From Paraglaciecola mesophila KMM 241 (GTDB lineage: Bacteria > Pseudomonadota > Gammaproteobacteria > Enterobacterales > Alteromonadaceae): a DNA stretch of 64,000 nt. The stretch lies in contig NZ_BAEP01000089.1 in the NCBI RefSeq assembly GCF_000315015.1, positions 113,037-177,036 on the forward strand, given 5' to 3'. The notes beneath the pieces are model-generated. The model did no database searches. It saw only the letters and a program-made list of their open reading frames with translations, and was not told the origin of the DNA. Of the stretch, positions 30,186 through 41,919 are shown in pieces; within the stretch, counting starts at the first letter, position 1, and each line of letters starts with the position of its first letter. A program made the translations under genes and the position numbers.

Positions 30186-31693
30186 TTACATCTACCCGAT
30201 TACCGCAAAATCACCCCGAAGAGCTATATGCAGCCGTTGATTTAGGTTCAAATAGTTTTCACTTAGTGATAGTTCGCGTGGTAGCGGGTAGTGTACAAAT
30301 TATTGGTAAAGTGAAGCAAAAAGTGCGTTTAGCCGCAGGGCTAGACGATAACATGATGCTTGACGATGAAAGTTTAGAGCGCGGCTGGCGCTGCCTCGAA
30401 ACGTTCGCAGAACGTCTGCAAGATATTCCCCGAGATAATATTCGTGTGGTGGCAACCGCCACGTTACGTCTAGCTAAAAATGCAGACGTTTTCACCACAA
30501 AAGCGCAGCAAATCCTCGATCACACACTAAGCGTTATCAGTGGTGAAGAAGAAGCCCGGCAAATTTATTTGGGTGTGGCATACACCTCTGCCAATCAAGG
30601 TAATTCTCTGGTTATTGATATTGGCGGCGCGAGTACCGAGATCATTGTCGGTAACGATATGACACCCATTCATCTGGTTAGCCTCAATATGGGCTGCGTG
30701 ACGTTTAAAGAGCGTTACTTTGCAGGTGATGTGCTCAGCGAGGAAAACTTTGCTGCAGCGATTGGTACAGCCAAAGCGATGGTCGATGCTGTTGCAGATA
30801 AGTTCCTATGTTTTGATTGGCAGCAGTGCTTAGGCGCATCTGGTACACCTCAAGCGATTACAGAAATTTTAGTTGCCCAAGGGATTAGCGATGCCATTAG
30901 GCTCGATTATCTATATAACTTGCGCCAACAATGTATTGATTGCGCAACGCTCGACAACTTAATAATTGATGGTTTGGATGAATCCAGACGGATTATTTTC
31001 CCCAGCGGCTTAGCCATTCTCATCGCGTTGTTCGAGTCATTATCTATCCGCGATATGCAGATATCGGGGGGGGCACTGCGAGAAGGTCTTATCTATGGCA
31101 TGTTGGAAAACATTCAGCAGAATGACCGCCGTATGCAAACGATTCACCAGCATATGCGACACTTTCACATTGATTCAGAGCAAGCGGAACGGGTCACTGA
31201 TGTCGCCCTGACGTTGTTTAAGCAACTTAGTGAGCAAACTGATGTTGACGGTATCGATGGCGAGGCGATGCTGGTTGCGGCCGCTATGTTGCATGAAACG
31301 GGCTTACACATTGAATACAAATTACATCACAAGCACGGTGCTTATATTTTAGGTCACGTGCCTATGGTGGGGTATACCAATTTACAACGTGATGGCATAA
31401 AAACCTTAGTATTGAATCATCGTCAGCAAATATCACCTGAAGTATTCGATCAAAACCACAGTGAAACCCGGGGTATTATGCGTAGCCTAGTAAGAGTGCT
31501 GCGTCTAGCCTGTATTTTGTCGATACGCCGTAAAGATAACCTTCTACCGCAATTTCGCTTAGAGGTAGAAAAAAATGACTGGCGCCTAGTGTTCCCCGAT
31601 GGCTGGTTGAAAGCGCATCCTTTAATCGATGCAGAATTGGCTAATGAGAAGTGGCAGCAACACAAAATGGGCTGGCACCTTACCTGCGAGTAG
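30182..31693 (+). CDS. gppA: Guanosine pentaphosphate phosphohydrolase / exopolyphosphatase family
   Basis: Ppx/GppA-family phosphatase that converts pppGpp to ppGpp and may act on polyphosphate. The actin-like ATPase domain carries [17 protein letters not shown] near 18 and the second phosphate loop [14 protein letters not shown] near 145; a C-terminal HD-like helical domain follows ([24 protein letters not shown]). Length 503 is typical. Overlap with rhlB by 4 bp shows an operon. Position next to rhlB favours the gppA name over ppx. Confidence 0.92.
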   Translation: MITSTRLPQNHPEELYAAVDLGSNSFHLVIVRVVAGSVQIIGKVKQKVRLAAGLDDNMMLDDESLERGWRCLETFAERLQDIPRDNIRVVATATLRLAKNADVFTTKAQQILDHTLSVISGEEEARQIYLGVAYTSANQGNSLVIDIGGASTEIIVGNDMTPIHLVSLNMGCVTFKERYFAGDVLSEENFAAAIGTAKAMVDAVADKFLCFDWQQCLGASGTPQAITEILVAQGISDAIRLDYLYNLRQQCIDCATLDNLIIDGLDESRRIIFPSGLAILIALFESLSIRDMQISGGALREGLIYGMLENIQQNDRRMQTIHQHMRHFHIDSEQAERVTDVALTLFKQLSEQTDVDGIDGEAMLVAAAMLHETGLHIEYKLHHKHGAYILGHVPMVGYTNLQRDGIKTLVLNHRQQISPEVFDQNHSETRGIMRSLVRVLRLACILSIRRKDNLLPQFRLEVEKNDWRLVFPDGWLKAHPLIDAELANEKWQQHKMGWHLTCE

Positions 31694-31810
31694 TTCTATT
31701 TCCAACGCGCACTTTACCTTGGCTTTCCAACAGCGCTTCTGAAAAGTGTGCTTCTCGACAGAGTTTCTCGCAAAGGTCATGTACGTACATCTTTACCTGT
31801 TTATACAAAC

Positions 31811-31835
31811 AAAAACGCTGGCAAATCTGCCAGCG
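31811..31835 (-). terminator. Rho-independent terminator of hemB
   Basis: Perfect 8-bp stem CGCTGGCA / TGCCAGCG (31816-31823 with 31828-31835), four-base loop, five T on the minus strand; 31 bp after the hemB stop. Confidence 0.82.
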
Positions 31836-31865
31836 CCTTTAGCAATCACTCAAACGTTTATATCG

Positions 31866-32885
<1,020 letters not shown>

Positions 32886-32916
32886 TTAGGTCTTATTAAA
32901 TTCGAGGGAATTACAT

Positions 32917-34818
32917 TTATTCAGAGGTCGGCAGCTGCTGCGCCACGATGCAATTTCGCCCGTTATTTTTAGCTTGGTAAAGTAACTGATCCGCAAAGCC
33001 GATTAACACATCTTCACTCTGTTGGGGATCCATGATGGCACTGGCTAAGCCAATACTTACCGTTAAATTAACAACCACCCCCGCGCTGTAAACGGGTGTA
33101 TCTTGGATATCGAGCCTTAACTGTTCGAGTAAGTCCTGAGCGCCTTTAATATCGGTGCTTGGCAAGATGACAGAGAACTCTTCTCCGCCATAGCGACATA
33201 CATCATCACTGGGGCGTTTAAGAGCTTTTTTCAAGCGCTCAGCGACAAACTTAATACATTCATCGCCCACTAAATGGCCATGTTCATCGTTTACGCGCTT
33301 GAAGTGATCAATGTCAATCATAGCCACAACAAGTTCGGTGCGCTCACGGCGGCTTCGGCGCACTTCAGCTAAATATTTTTTGTCAAAATAGCGCCGGTTA
33401 CGAATACCCGTTAACGCATCTAGTGTGTTTTTTTCTTCTAATTCGCGGTTAATTTCTGATAATTCCCGAAGGGCAATCTCTAACTCTAACGTGCGCTCTT
33501 GCACGCTATACTCTAGCTCTTCTTGGGCGTTGTTTTGCTGCTCGAGCACTTCGTCTTGCACTGCACGCATATCTCGCTCTTTACGCAGGGCTTCCCGCTG
33601 AGCTCTATACAACTGTCGGCGCTGGTGATTGACGCTTAAGGCTAGCATAAGAGCCAATAAGAAGGTTTCAATGATGACACCTAGCATCAGCAAGTAGTTA
33701 GATGAAATAGACAAGGTCAGCACATTGAGGTGGTCAAGACAGGCAATTAAAGAGCTGACCAACAGTGATGTCCAAGCTAGTGTGTAAAAGCGCGCTAAAT
33801 GGACTTGCTTGTACCAACACCAAATACCTACTGCGTATATGAACAAACTGATTCCGCAAAGTGCAAATAAGAAGGGTTCCAAAAACCATGATTTAGGAAT
33901 AAACAAGCCCGCGATTAAGCTCAGGGCAAATAGAATGGCTAAAGCATTTAAAATTTTGTGCAAGCGCGGGCTAACACTTTTTATATCTAGCAGAATATTG
34001 GTAAATACGATCGCGTAAAAGACAGTGGCGTTCGCCCAGATGGACACACTGTTTTTTTGCATCCAGGGGCTGTCGGACCAAATATATTTGTATCCAATAC
34101 CTTGCATCGCAGCGAGCAGCAGCGCAAAGCTGAATACATAACCCGCATAAAGCAAAAACACAGGCTGGCGGCTGATCACGAAGAAAAACAAGTTACTGAT
34201 CCCCATGGCGAACAATATGCCAAAGAAAAGTCCTATCAGGATGCTGTGCTCTCCATTGAATACTAAAAACGCAGACTCAGCCCAAAGATTGATTGGCACT
34301 TGTAACGTACCGTCACTGCTAAGTCGCATAACAACTCGTAAGTTTTGATCAAACTTAGGGATGGAAAACAAGAACGTTTCGTAGGGCATACTGCGATATG
34401 AAAATGGCAGAGTGTCGCCCGTTTGGTAATGATCGAGAAGTTCGCCTTCTTCAATAAACCACACAGAGATATGATCAATGAGTCCATTGTTCAACTCAAG
34501 CAACCAATGTTCATTAGAGCGTAAATTGGGTATCGTAAAACTCACCCAATGGGGCGTGTCTGACATGGGCAAGCCAAGCTCAAAATCATCAACTGCTTTC
34601 CATTGCTGGCTGTTTGCATCTGGGAGTGTATTGATTTTGTATTGCTGTTCAGTATCGGTGAGAACTGTTAATTGGCTATTCGGCAGTGATTCTGGTGTTT
34701 GCAGCTTAATTGAAAAAACCGTGACCAAAAAAAGTAAGATGCAGGTAACTGACATCAGCTGAATGGCAGCACGTTGAGTCAACACGCTGTGAAATAATGT
34801 GTTTATTGCCACAGCCAC
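32917..34818 (-). CDS. Membrane diguanylate cyclase, 7TMR-DISM type
   Basis: A 633-residue sensor enzyme that makes cyclic di-GMP. Order: N-terminal helix (about 17-36), periplasmic 7TMR-DISMED2-like domain (about 45-175, with WLLELNNGLIDHISVWF), seven membrane helices (about 190-395), a coiled coil (about 395-455, rich in Glu, Gln and Arg) and a GGDEF domain with DALTGIRNRRYFD and active site RYGGEEFSVILP. The GGEEF form is catalytically competent. An inhibitory RxxD five residues before the motif is not obvious. It starts at GTG directly after the tatD stop, so it is cotranscribed with tatD. Confidence 0.93.
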   Translation of the reverse strand: MAVAINTLFHSVLTQRAAIQLMSVTCILLFLVTVFSIKLQTPESLPNSQLTVLTDTEQQYKINTLPDANSQQWKAVDDFELGLPMSDTPHWVSFTIPNLRSNEHWLLELNNGLIDHISVWFIEEGELLDHYQTGDTLPFSYRSMPYETFLFSIPKFDQNLRVVMRLSSDGTLQVPINLWAESAFLVFNGEHSILIGLFFGILFAMGISNLFFFVISRQPVFLLYAGYVFSFALLLAAMQGIGYKYIWSDSPWMQKNSVSIWANATVFYAIVFTNILLDIKSVSPRLHKILNALAILFALSLIAGLFIPKSWFLEPFLFALCGISLFIYAVGIWCWYKQVHLARFYTLAWTSLLVSSLIACLDHLNVLTLSISSNYLLMLGVIIETFLLALMLALSVNHQRRQLYRAQREALRKERDMRAVQDEVLEQQNNAQEELEYSVQERTLELEIALRELSEINRELEEKNTLDALTGIRNRRYFDKKYLAEVRRSRRERTELVVAMIDIDHFKRVNDEHGHLVGDECIKFVAERLKKALKRPSDDVCRYGGEEFSVILPSTDIKGAQDLLEQLRLDIQDTPVYSAGVVVNLTVSIGLASAIMDPQQSEDVLIGFADQLLYQAKNNGRNCIVAQQLPTSE

Positions 34819-35607
34819 TTAACCTACAGCCAGTAAGTCATGGCTGTTGCGCAAACTAGCGTCCGCCAGTGCAGTTAGCGGCGTATTCATTAACTCCGTT
34901 AGCGCTTTGGCAATAACGGGTAAATAGCAAGGTTCATTCTGTTTAACCCCAGTGATCTTGTCGCTACCCAGTTTCTTAGGTTTTAAATAAGGAGCGTCAG
35001 TTTCTAATATGAGGCGCTCTATTGGCAGATGCCTAACTGCTTCTCTTAAATCACCGCCACGTTTTTCATCGGTCACCCAACCCGTTATGCCAATATAACA
35101 ACCTAGCTCAAGGTACGCCTGCATTTGCTCAGTATTGCCCGTAAAGCAATGCACTAGCGCGCCACTTAACTGCTTATGGTATTGGTGCAGTAATTTATAC
35201 TGGGCGTCAAACGCATCACGCTCGTGTAAAAAAACCGGAAGGCCGGTTTCACAAGCTATAACCAGTTGTGCTTCAAATACCGCGAGTTGGATATCTCGCG
35301 GTGAGAAATCACGATTGAAATCAAGGCCGCATTCACCAATCGCTAACACTTGAGGGTGCTCAGCAAGAGTTGTGATCTGCCGTCGGTAATCGATAGCGGC
35401 GTGCTGTGCATAATGAGGGTGAATACCCGCGGTACTAAATACTTGCCCAGGGTGCGCATCAGCGAGCTCAGCAGCTTGTTGACTGATGCTCACATCGGTG
35501 CCCGTAAGCATTATTTGTGTGACGTTGGCGTTAGCTGCTCGCTCAAGCATAGGAGCCAAGGTAGTTACATCGCTAGGTACGTTTACGCCAACGTCAAACC
35601 ATTGCAT
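34819..35607 (-). CDS. tatD: TatD family metal-dependent hydrolase
   Basis: TIM-barrel hydrolase of the TatD nuclease family. Metal ligands are visible in AGIHPHYAQH, GECGLDFNRD, FLHERDAFD, VHCFTGNTEQ and LETDAPYL. Length 262 is normal. It begins WFDVGVNVPSD where most start FDIGVNL. In E. coli tatD follows tatABC; here a small periplasmic gene is inserted between tatC and tatD on the same strand, so the tat cluster association is retained. Confidence 0.93.
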   Translation of the reverse strand: MQWFDVGVNVPSDVTTLAPMLERAANANVTQIMLTGTDVSISQQAAELADAHPGQVFSTAGIHPHYAQHAAIDYRRQITTLAEHPQVLAIGECGLDFNRDFSPRDIQLAVFEAQLVIACETGLPVFLHERDAFDAQYKLLHQYHKQLSGALVHCFTGNTEQMQAYLELGCYIGITGWVTDEKRGGDLREAVRHLPIERLILETDAPYLKPKKLGSDKITGVKQNEPCYLPVIAKALTELMNTPLTALADASLRNSHDLLAVG

Positions 35608-35608
35608 C

Positions 35609-36193
35609 TTACTTTGACCGCTTCACTCGAATACGCTTGTTGCTTGACTCTTTGCCTAAGAAGTAAGAACCCAGCGCCCCTTCTTCGACATAAACCTCCT
35701 GTCCCGGTTTTAGTCTCAGTGATGTGCTATTAGTTTGACGCCAAACCTGTCCTGTTTCTAAGGTGATGATCAGTTTGCCGTAGGGGTTTTTTTGCACTGA
35801 TGTAATTACTGAGGTTATTTTTTCAATTTTTTCTTGCGGCTCTATCACCTTCGACAAACCAAAGCGCTTCACTTGATCGTCGCGGCTGGCATAGTCATCC
35901 GCTGGCGGGCGTTTCTCTGTGCTAACGCTGACTGGAGGAGTTGTTGGTGATTTAGTTGGAGTTGTGACAGGTGGTGTTGCAGCGTTACTGTTTGGTGTAC
36001 TTACCTTGGTGACATGCAGGTCGTTCTTGATGTTTTCTTCTGCATATTTAACAGCAAGTTTGTCGTAGCAGGCAAGGCGTACAGCATTGTCAGTTTGAGC
36101 GCGACAAGCCTGTAACTGACTCACAATATCTTGCGCTTGAACCGTGGTGATACTGCTGAGCAGCAACCCAAGGCTAATAATAACATTCTTCAT
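35609..36193 (-). CDS. Periplasmic VasI-like small protein, unknown
   Basis: A 194-residue exported protein (signal peptide about 1-20). The mature N-terminus [27 protein letters not shown] is the two-cysteine segment found in VasI-like and many other small periplasmic proteins of gammaproteobacteria. A Thr/Pro-rich linker (about 65-95) leads to a C-terminal beta-rich part ([36 protein letters not shown]). No type VI genes are near, so the family name should not be read as function. It overlaps tatC by 4 bp and abuts tatD. Confidence 0.75.
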   Translation of the reverse strand: MKNVIISLGLLLSSITTVQAQDIVSQLQACRAQTDNAVRLACYDKLAVKYAEENIKNDLHVTKVSTPNSNAATPPVTTPTKSPTTPPVSVSTEKRPPADDYASRDDQVKRFGLSKVIEPQEKIEKITSVITSVQKNPYGKLIITLETGQVWRQTNSTSLRLKPGQEVYVEEGALGSYFLGKESSNKRIRVKRSK

Positions 36194-36990
36194 GATTGTT
36201 CCTGTTCCTTCTTTTCTTGTTCTTCTTTTTGCACTTCAGTCAGTTCGTCCCTGTACTCGTCATCGTCAGCGTGCTCTTTGCGCTTCACGTACATGCTGCC
36301 GACTAAAATGCCGACCTCAAACAATATCCACATGGGTATTGCCAGTAATGTTTGCGAGATAATGTCAGGCGGGGTCAGCAGCATACCTAAAGTAAACACA
36401 CCGACAATGACGTAAGGGCGCTTTGCTCGCAATGAATCTGGGGTACTAACACCTGTCCAGCACATCAAGACGATTGCCACGGGGATTTCAAAAGATAGAC
36501 CGAAGGCAAAAAAGATCTTCAACACAAAATCTAAATAACTGCTGATATCAGTGTTAATTGTCACGCCCTCAGGGGCGACACCGGTGAAGAAAGCAAAGGC
36601 AAGAGGGAACACCACATAATAGGCGAACGCCATACCCGAATAGAACAACAAGGTACTGGAAAACAACAGAGGCGCCACTAAACGTTTTTCATTACGGTAC
36701 AAACCGGGGGCGATAAAGGCCCAAATTTGATACAGCACAACTGGGATAGCGATAAAAAATGACAGCACCAAGGTGAGTTTAAACGGTGCAAAAAAGGGTG
36801 ATGCAACATCCGTGGCAATCATTTCTGCTTGATCTGGCAGGGTGTCAAGCAAAGGGGTCGCTAGCCAGTGGTATAGGTCTTGGGCGAAATAGACCAAGCA
36901 CAAAAACACCACAAACACACTCAATACTGCTTTTAACACTCTGCCACGTAATTCAATTAGGTGGGCAATTAAGCTATTTGGATCTGACAT
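36190..36990 (-). CDS. tatC: Sec-independent protein translocase TatC
   Basis: Core six-helix receptor of the twin-arginine translocase that recognises RR signal peptides. Begins with [16 protein letters not shown], the conserved cytoplasmic N-terminus; [19 protein letters not shown] and [19 protein letters not shown] are the family hallmarks. It ends in an unusually acidic/Gln-rich charged tail of about 30 residues (after [17 protein letters not shown]). TatA, TatB and TatC are in the usual order. Confidence 0.96.
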   Translation of the reverse strand: MSDPNSLIAHLIELRGRVLKAVLSVFVVFLCLVYFAQDLYHWLATPLLDTLPDQAEMIATDVASPFFAPFKLTLVLSFFIAIPVVLYQIWAFIAPGLYRNEKRLVAPLLFSSTLLFYSGMAFAYYVVFPLAFAFFTGVAPEGVTINTDISSYLDFVLKIFFAFGLSFEIPVAIVLMCWTGVSTPDSLRAKRPYVIVGVFTLGMLLTPPDIISQTLLAIPMWILFEVGILVGSMYVKRKEHADDDEYRDELTEVQKEEQEKKEQEQS

Positions 36991-36996
36991 CCGTGA

Positions 36997-37296
36997 CTAC
37001 TTTTTTTCGTATGGTTTTTGAACAGACTTCGCTGCATCTCGCAGTTCATCTACGGATTTTTGCAATTCAGGTGATAGATTCTCTAAACCTTGTTGCTCAG
37101 CTTTTTTCAGGTTTTCGTGTAATTCGTGAATTTTAAACTGCTGCTCCACTTCTTGCCGAAATCCCGTCGCCATGCTCTTAACACTGCGCACAGTGCGCAT
37201 AGTCGAGCGAATTGCGCCAGGCAAACGCTCAGGGCCAAGGACCAGCAAGGCTACCACGCCAATAACGAGTAATTCGAGAAAGCCAATATCAAACAT
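36997..37296 (-). CDS. tatB: Sec-independent protein translocase TatB
   Basis: A 99-residue protein with one N-terminal membrane helix and an amphipathic helix. [20 protein letters not shown] then [11 protein letters not shown] is the TatB signature (Glu8 and the GPERLP hinge). The C-terminal charged region is shorter than in E. coli TatB. With TatC it forms the substrate receptor. It lies 6 bp before tatC and 14 bp after tatA. Confidence 0.95.
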   Translation of the reverse strand: MFDIGFLELLVIGVVALLVLGPERLPGAIRSTMRTVRSVKSMATGFRQEVEQQFKIHELHENLKKAEQQGLENLSPELQKSVDELRDAAKSVQKPYEKK

Positions 37297-37310
37297 GGGT
37301 CATGCTCGCG

Positions 37311-37565
37311 TTATTCACTTTTAGCCTTAGTGTCTGATTCACTTTTGACATTCTGGTGCACAGTCTGGTCATTCGCTTTGCTGTTATCTTCGACTTTTTC
37401 ATCGGCTTTAAAGTCTGCGTCCTTGTCATCATCTGATACGGCTTTCTTAAAACCTTTTACCGCAGAGCCTAAGTCTCCGCCCATATTACGAAGTTTTTTA
37501 GTGCCAAAAAGTAAAACGACGATCACTAAAATAATGATTAACTGCATTGGGCTAATACCGAACAT
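37311..37565 (-). CDS. tatA: Sec-independent protein translocase TatA
   Basis: An 84-residue pore-forming component: one membrane helix ([18 protein letters not shown]) followed by the [14 protein letters not shown] hinge and amphipathic helix [14 protein letters not shown], then an acidic/Lys tail. It is first in the tatABC operon; GAGGAG sits 9 bp upstream of ATG. Confidence 0.95.
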   Translation of the reverse strand: MFGISPMQLIIILVIVVLLFGTKKLRNMGGDLGSAVKGFKKAVSDDDKDADFKADEKVEDNSKANDQTVHQNVKSESDTKAKSE

Positions 37566-37683
37566 AACAAACTCCTCTTAAATATTTGGACCCATTATAC
37601 GTAGCAAATTAAAAAGGTCACTGGATTTGATTAAGCAAACATTTCAATGCACAGTAATAACTAACTATACAGGGAGTACGGCA

Positions 37684-38631
37684 TTGAATTTTAAATACCT
37701 GATTTTGCTGATGTCGTTTGCTGCACTTCATTGCCAAAGTGCCCAAGATGAGCAAGGTGCAGCGCAAAAAGATGAACCAGAGCAGGCTTATCCCTGGCTT
37801 GATGATATGCATGAAAACATTGCGCAATCGGTGCAAGATACTGCGATTTGGTTTGATGATTTCTTTTTTCTCGATGGTGTCATGCATCAAGAAGTCGCTC
37901 AAGCAGAAGCGAGAATTCGTTTAGGCTGGGAACCACGAACTCGAGAGTTAAACCAATTTCAAAATCGTTTTCGGGTGCGAGTGCGTTTACCCAATTTAAA
38001 AAACCGCTTAGATATAGTTCTGTCAGATTATGACGATGAAGCTGCCTTGGGCAATGAGCGCTTAGGGCGCGACGATAGTTTCGGTGATTCAGATCGTCTT
38101 AATCTAGCGCTTCGCTGGCGCTCTCGCCCGAATAGCGGATTTTCACATCGCATTGGCGTTGGGCGTGGTCTGCAAACCTTTGTAAAGAGCCGTTACCGTA
38201 ACCATTATTCACTGGCGACAGATACGCTATTGCGTATTGAAGGTTCGGTTTACTATTACAGTGATGATGGCTTTGGCAGCCATTTTTCATCCAAGTTTGA
38301 CTACAGCGCCAATGTCGACACCTTGTATCGCTTTGACAATAATTTTTATTATCGGGATCGAACCAAAGACTGGTTATGGCGCCACAGCTGGCAAAGCTTG
38401 CATCAATTCAATCGAAAAACCGCCATCATTACTGGCTATTATATTGAAGGGTTAAGTAGGCCAAACTATCAGCTAAACGAACATTACGTGAGCATGCGCT
38501 GGCGACAAAATGCGTTAAGAGAATGGTTATTCTATGAAGTTGAGCCATTTGTCTTGTGGCGTAGGGACGAACATTTCTCGCCCTCTTATGGCTTGGCATT
38601 GCGAGTTGAAGGATTCTTTGGGCATTCATGA
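37684..38631 (+). CDS. Putative outer-membrane protein, unknown
   Basis: A 315-residue exported protein with a signal peptide (about 1-19). The mature part has alternating aromatic/charged residues (RFRVRVRLPNLKNRLDIVL; SRYRNHYSLATDTLLRIEGSVYYYSDD; FDNNFYYRDRTKDWLW) and ends in a phenylalanine-containing C-terminus, consistent with a beta-barrel. I choose TTG 37684 because AGGGAG lies 6 bp upstream; an upstream in-frame TTG (37627) has no ribosome binding site and would bury the signal peptide. It is divergent from tatA and convergent with ubiB. Family not named. Confidence 0.75.
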   Translation: MNFKYLILLMSFAALHCQSAQDEQGAAQKDEPEQAYPWLDDMHENIAQSVQDTAIWFDDFFFLDGVMHQEVAQAEARIRLGWEPRTRELNQFQNRFRVRVRLPNLKNRLDIVLSDYDDEAALGNERLGRDDSFGDSDRLNLALRWRSRPNSGFSHRIGVGRGLQTFVKSRYRNHYSLATDTLLRIEGSVYYYSDDGFGSHFSSKFDYSANVDTLYRFDNNFYYRDRTKDWLWRHSWQSLHQFNRKTAIITGYYIEGLSRPNYQLNEHYVSMRWRQNALREWLFYEVEPFVLWRRDEHFSPSYGLALRVEGFFGHS

Positions 38632-38651
38632 AGAAGGCGTTTGCTGAATAC

Positions 38652-38675
38652 AAAAAAGGCACCAAAAGTGCCTTT
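38652..38675. terminator. Bidirectional terminator between OMP gene and ubiB
   Basis: AAAGGCAC / GTGCCTTT (38655-38662 with 38668-38675), five-base loop; six T follow on the minus strand (ubiB side) and a weaker T-rich tract on the plus strand. Confidence 0.8.
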
Positions 38676-38693
38676 CATCAAGTTTTATAGGGT

Positions 38694-40328
38694 CTAATCA
38701 GGCACTCTGCAGCGCCATGCAATTAACCAGCTTACTAAACCGAGCGCGGTGACACTCGCCGGTATCCACCAATGCTGAATATAAATAGGCATCAAGCTAG
38801 ACACTACCAACAACGTTGCCCCAATAATGGTAAAGACTAATCTGCGCTGTTGTTGTTTCACCTGCCACTGCTGCTTTTCGAACTGCAACTTTTGTTGTTC
38901 AGGGTAGCGCTTGATTTGGCGCATAGAGTCATACAACAAATCAGGAATTTCTGGTAACTTTTCGGACCAAAACGGTAAATTCGCCGATACCTTGTTGTAC
39001 ATGGCTTTTACGCCAATTTGTTCACGCATCCAATTTTCTAAAAAGGGTTTGGCGGTTTGCCATAAATCTAGTTGCGGGTACAGCTGGCGACCTAAGCCTT
39101 CGATGTATAACAAAGTCTTTTGCAGCAACACCAATTGCGGCTGAATAATCATATTGAAGCGTCTAGCGGTATTGAATAACTGCAGTAGCACATTACTGAA
39201 TTCAATTTCAGCCAGAGGCTTTTGGAAAATGGGCTCGCACACGCGGCGAATCGACGCTTCAAATTCATCAATACTGGTGGTGCTTGGCACCCAACCTGAA
39301 TCAACGTGAAGTTCTGCTACTTTACGGTAATTACGATTAAAGAAAGCGATAAAATTCTCGGCTAAATAGCGTTTATCTTCGCTATTGAGCGTGCCAACAA
39401 TACCGTAATCTATGGTGATATATTGTGGGTCGTCAGGGTTATCAAGGGCGACAAATATATTGCCTGGGTGCATGTCAGCATGGAAAAAGCTGTCTCTGAA
39501 TACTTGGGTGAAAAACACTTCCACCCCGCGTTCTGCAAGCTTCTTCATGTTGGTACCACGGGCTTCTAACGTAGCAACATCAGAAATAGGAGTGCCGTAA
39601 ATGCGCTCCATTACCATCACATTTGCATGGCAGTAATCACTGTAAATATGTGGCACGTACAACGCGGTAGAATCTTCAAAATTACGTTTAAATTGAATGC
39701 CATTGGCGGCTTCGTTGAGTAAGTCTAACTCGCCAACGATCGTTTTTTCGTATTCTGCGACGACTTCAACCGGGCGTAAGCGTTTTCCATCTGGCAGTAG
39801 TTTTTGTAATGCATTGGCAAAAGTGCGCATAAGCTCAATATCAGCATGGATCGCGGAGCCTATATTTGGGCGAATCACTTTAACGACGACTTCTTCGCTG
39901 TGACCAATCAGTTTAGCTGCATGCACCTGTGCAATGGATGCTGACGCTAAAGGTTTTGCTTCAAATTCACTAAAGACTTCGTTTAAGTCGCTGACACCAA
40001 GCGCATGACGAATAATTCGCTGAGCTACCGCGCTGTCAAAAGGCTCTACCTGGTCTTGCAGGATGGCTAATTCATTAGCAATGTCCTGGCTTAGCAAGTC
40101 TTTACGGGTAGACAACATTTGGCCAAATTTAATAAATACTGGCCCTAAAGACTGCAGCGCTAAACGAATACGGGCGCCGGGGGACTTATCTTTGTGCTTG
40201 TTACGCAACCAGAAAAAGCCGAAGCGCCCTAATTTAGCGTACCAAGGCAGCCATTTGTCGGGGATAAGTTCATCTAAGCCGTGTTGTAAAAAAACTTTAT
40301 TGATTTGGTATAAACGAAGGATCCGCAC
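38694..40328 (-). CDS. ubiB: Ubiquinone biosynthesis kinase-like protein UbiB
   Basis: Atypical protein-kinase-like (ADCK) membrane protein required for ubiquinone synthesis. Conserved parts: the KxGQ motif ([13 protein letters not shown] near 67), the Ala-rich nucleotide loop [13 protein letters not shown] near 125, [14 protein letters not shown] (catalytic loop) near 285 and DYGIVGTL near 307. Two C-terminal membrane helices (about 500-540) anchor it. Length 544 is standard. With ubiE and ubiJ it forms the order ubiE-ubiJ-ubiB seen across gammaproteobacteria. Confidence 0.96.
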   Translation of the reverse strand: MRILRLYQINKVFLQHGLDELIPDKWLPWYAKLGRFGFFWLRNKHKDKSPGARIRLALQSLGPVFIKFGQMLSTRKDLLSQDIANELAILQDQVEPFDSAVAQRIIRHALGVSDLNEVFSEFEAKPLASASIAQVHAAKLIGHSEEVVVKVIRPNIGSAIHADIELMRTFANALQKLLPDGKRLRPVEVVAEYEKTIVGELDLLNEAANGIQFKRNFEDSTALYVPHIYSDYCHANVMVMERIYGTPISDVATLEARGTNMKKLAERGVEVFFTQVFRDSFFHADMHPGNIFVALDNPDDPQYITIDYGIVGTLNSEDKRYLAENFIAFFNRNYRKVAELHVDSGWVPSTTSIDEFEASIRRVCEPIFQKPLAEIEFSNVLLQLFNTARRFNMIIQPQLVLLQKTLLYIEGLGRQLYPQLDLWQTAKPFLENWMREQIGVKAMYNKVSANLPFWSEKLPEIPDLLYDSMRQIKRYPEQQKLQFEKQQWQVKQQQRRLVFTIIGATLLVVSSLMPIYIQHWWIPASVTALGLVSWLIAWRCRVPD

Positions 40329-40331
40329 GAG

Positions 40332-40973
40332 TTATTGGTCATCCTGTTGTGAGGCGATGAGGTGATCGATTCGCGCTTCAAGCCTATCGCTGGCGCTACG
40401 TAGGTGATTTACCTGATCACAAAAATCCGCAACTTCGATTTCGCTAACCGCGACGGCTTCAGGTTTGGTTAAATGTGCACTGAGCTGGTCAGCGAGTTTT
40501 TCCACTTCTTGTTGAGCCGTGTTGAATAACGCTTTTACGCTACTAAACGTTTGATGAGCAACCACGTCACCTGTGTATTTAGATAGCTGTTCTTCCCAGT
40601 CAATATCCAGCTCTTTCATAAGATTGCTAAATCCTTGGGCAACATCGATATCACCGTCTAAATCTAGCTTTCCTTGTTGAATCAGCTGGCTGATTTTACT
40701 GCTGTCACTTAATTCGCTAAGAGTGCTTAAACCAAGGGTGATATGGCAATCTGCTGCAGCATCAGCGGGTAGTTGCTGTTGATTTTGCTGCAATGCGCTG
40801 ACATCAATTTGCTCAGAAAAAGTAAACAGCAAAGTCCAAGGCAACTCATTAATGGTGACCTGCAGTTGCTTGCCCGCTAACTTCTTCAAGCGAGGTTTAC
40901 AATCAGGATCGAGCTGCAAAAGTTGGTTAAGGGTTAACTCAACGCCTGCGCTTATCAGCTGACCGACTAACAT
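40332..40973 (-). CDS. ubiJ: Ubiquinone biosynthesis accessory factor UbiJ
   Basis: A 213-residue SCP2-domain protein that carries ubiquinone intermediates within the soluble Ubi complex. The N-terminal SCP2-like lipid-binding domain (about 1-115, with LDGDIDVAQGFSNLMKELDIDWEEQLSKYTGD) is followed by a predicted coiled coil ending HLRSASDRLEARIDHL. Its ATG overlaps closely with the ubiE stop (adjacent, 0 bp). The assignment rests on both sequence pattern and position between ubiE and ubiB. Confidence 0.92.
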   Translation of the reverse strand: MLVGQLISAGVELTLNQLLQLDPDCKPRLKKLAGKQLQVTINELPWTLLFTFSEQIDVSALQQNQQQLPADAAADCHITLGLSTLSELSDSSKISQLIQQGKLDLDGDIDVAQGFSNLMKELDIDWEEQLSKYTGDVVAHQTFSSVKALFNTAQQEVEKLADQLSAHLTKPEAVAVSEIEVADFCDQVNHLRSASDRLEARIDHLIASQQDDQ

Positions 40974-41774
40974 CTAAAATTTAAACCCGCGGTGTAGAGC
41001 CACTATACCGCCTGTTAAATTGTGATAGGTCACTTGCTCAAAACCGGCTTCTTGCATCATGTCTTTCAGCACATCTTGCTCTGGGTGCATGCGAATCGAT
41101 TCCGCTAAGTATTTGTAGCTGTCACCGTCGTTGGCTACCAGCTCACCAATTTTAGGCAGTAAGTGGAATGAATAAGCATCATAAACCTTGTTCAAGACTT
41201 CGCTGGTCGGTTTTGAAAACTCCAACACCAACAACCGCCCGCCGGGTTTTAAAACGCGGTACATAGACGCCAAGGCCTTGTCTTTGTCGGTCACGTTGCG
41301 CAGCCCAAAGGCGATAGTAATGATATCGAAACTGTTATCAGGAAAGGGCAGGGCTTCGGCGTTAGCCTGTACGTATTTCACATTACTGACAATGCCTTTG
41401 TCGCGCAGCTTGTCGCGGCCTACCCGTAGCATGGCATCATTGATATCGGCTAACACCACTTCACCGGTGTCGCCTACAATGCGTGAAAACTTGGCTGTTA
41501 AGTCACCTGTGCCACCGGCTAAATCAAGTACTTTGTGGCCCGCTCTTGCACCGCTACAGTCGATGGTAAAGCGTTTCCATAAGCGGTGAATACCCATAGA
41601 CATAACGTCGTTCATGATGTCGTATTTTGCGGCGACCGATTGAAAAACCTCCGCAACCATAGAGGCTTTGGCGTTCTTATCGACTTGTTGAAAACCGAAG
41701 TGGGTTTTTTCTGATGATTCTGGGGCTTGCTCGTGGCTGGTATCTGAAGCCACGTGATGCTCGCTAACGCTCAT
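40974..41774 (-). CDS. ubiE: Ubiquinone/menaquinone C-methyltransferase UbiE
   Basis: SAM-dependent methyltransferase acting on demethylmenaquinone and the C2 of the ubiquinone precursor. SAM motif I reads [15 protein letters not shown] near 82; the UbiE signatures [18 protein letters not shown] and [17 protein letters not shown] are present, and it ends [11 protein letters not shown]. Length 266. First gene of the ubiE-ubiJ-ubiB operon. Confidence 0.96.
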   Translation of the reverse strand: MSVSEHHVASDTSHEQAPESSEKTHFGFQQVDKNAKASMVAEVFQSVAAKYDIMNDVMSMGIHRLWKRFTIDCSGARAGHKVLDLAGGTGDLTAKFSRIVGDTGEVVLADINDAMLRVGRDKLRDKGIVSNVKYVQANAEALPFPDNSFDIITIAFGLRNVTDKDKALASMYRVLKPGGRLLVLEFSKPTSEVLNKVYDAYSFHLLPKIGELVANDGDSYKYLAESIRMHPEQDVLKDMMQEAGFEQVTYHNLTGGIVALHRGFKF

Positions 41775-41919
41775 GTCAATTCCTTAATAAACTCTTGGCG
41801 CTAGTGTATCGAAATTCACAGTGCCAATCTAAAAAAATTACAGCGTTATACGTCTAAGTCGGCGCAAAAGATTATTCACCGACACATGCGCTATTCCCTA
41901 GCGTTAATACGCTAGCAGA

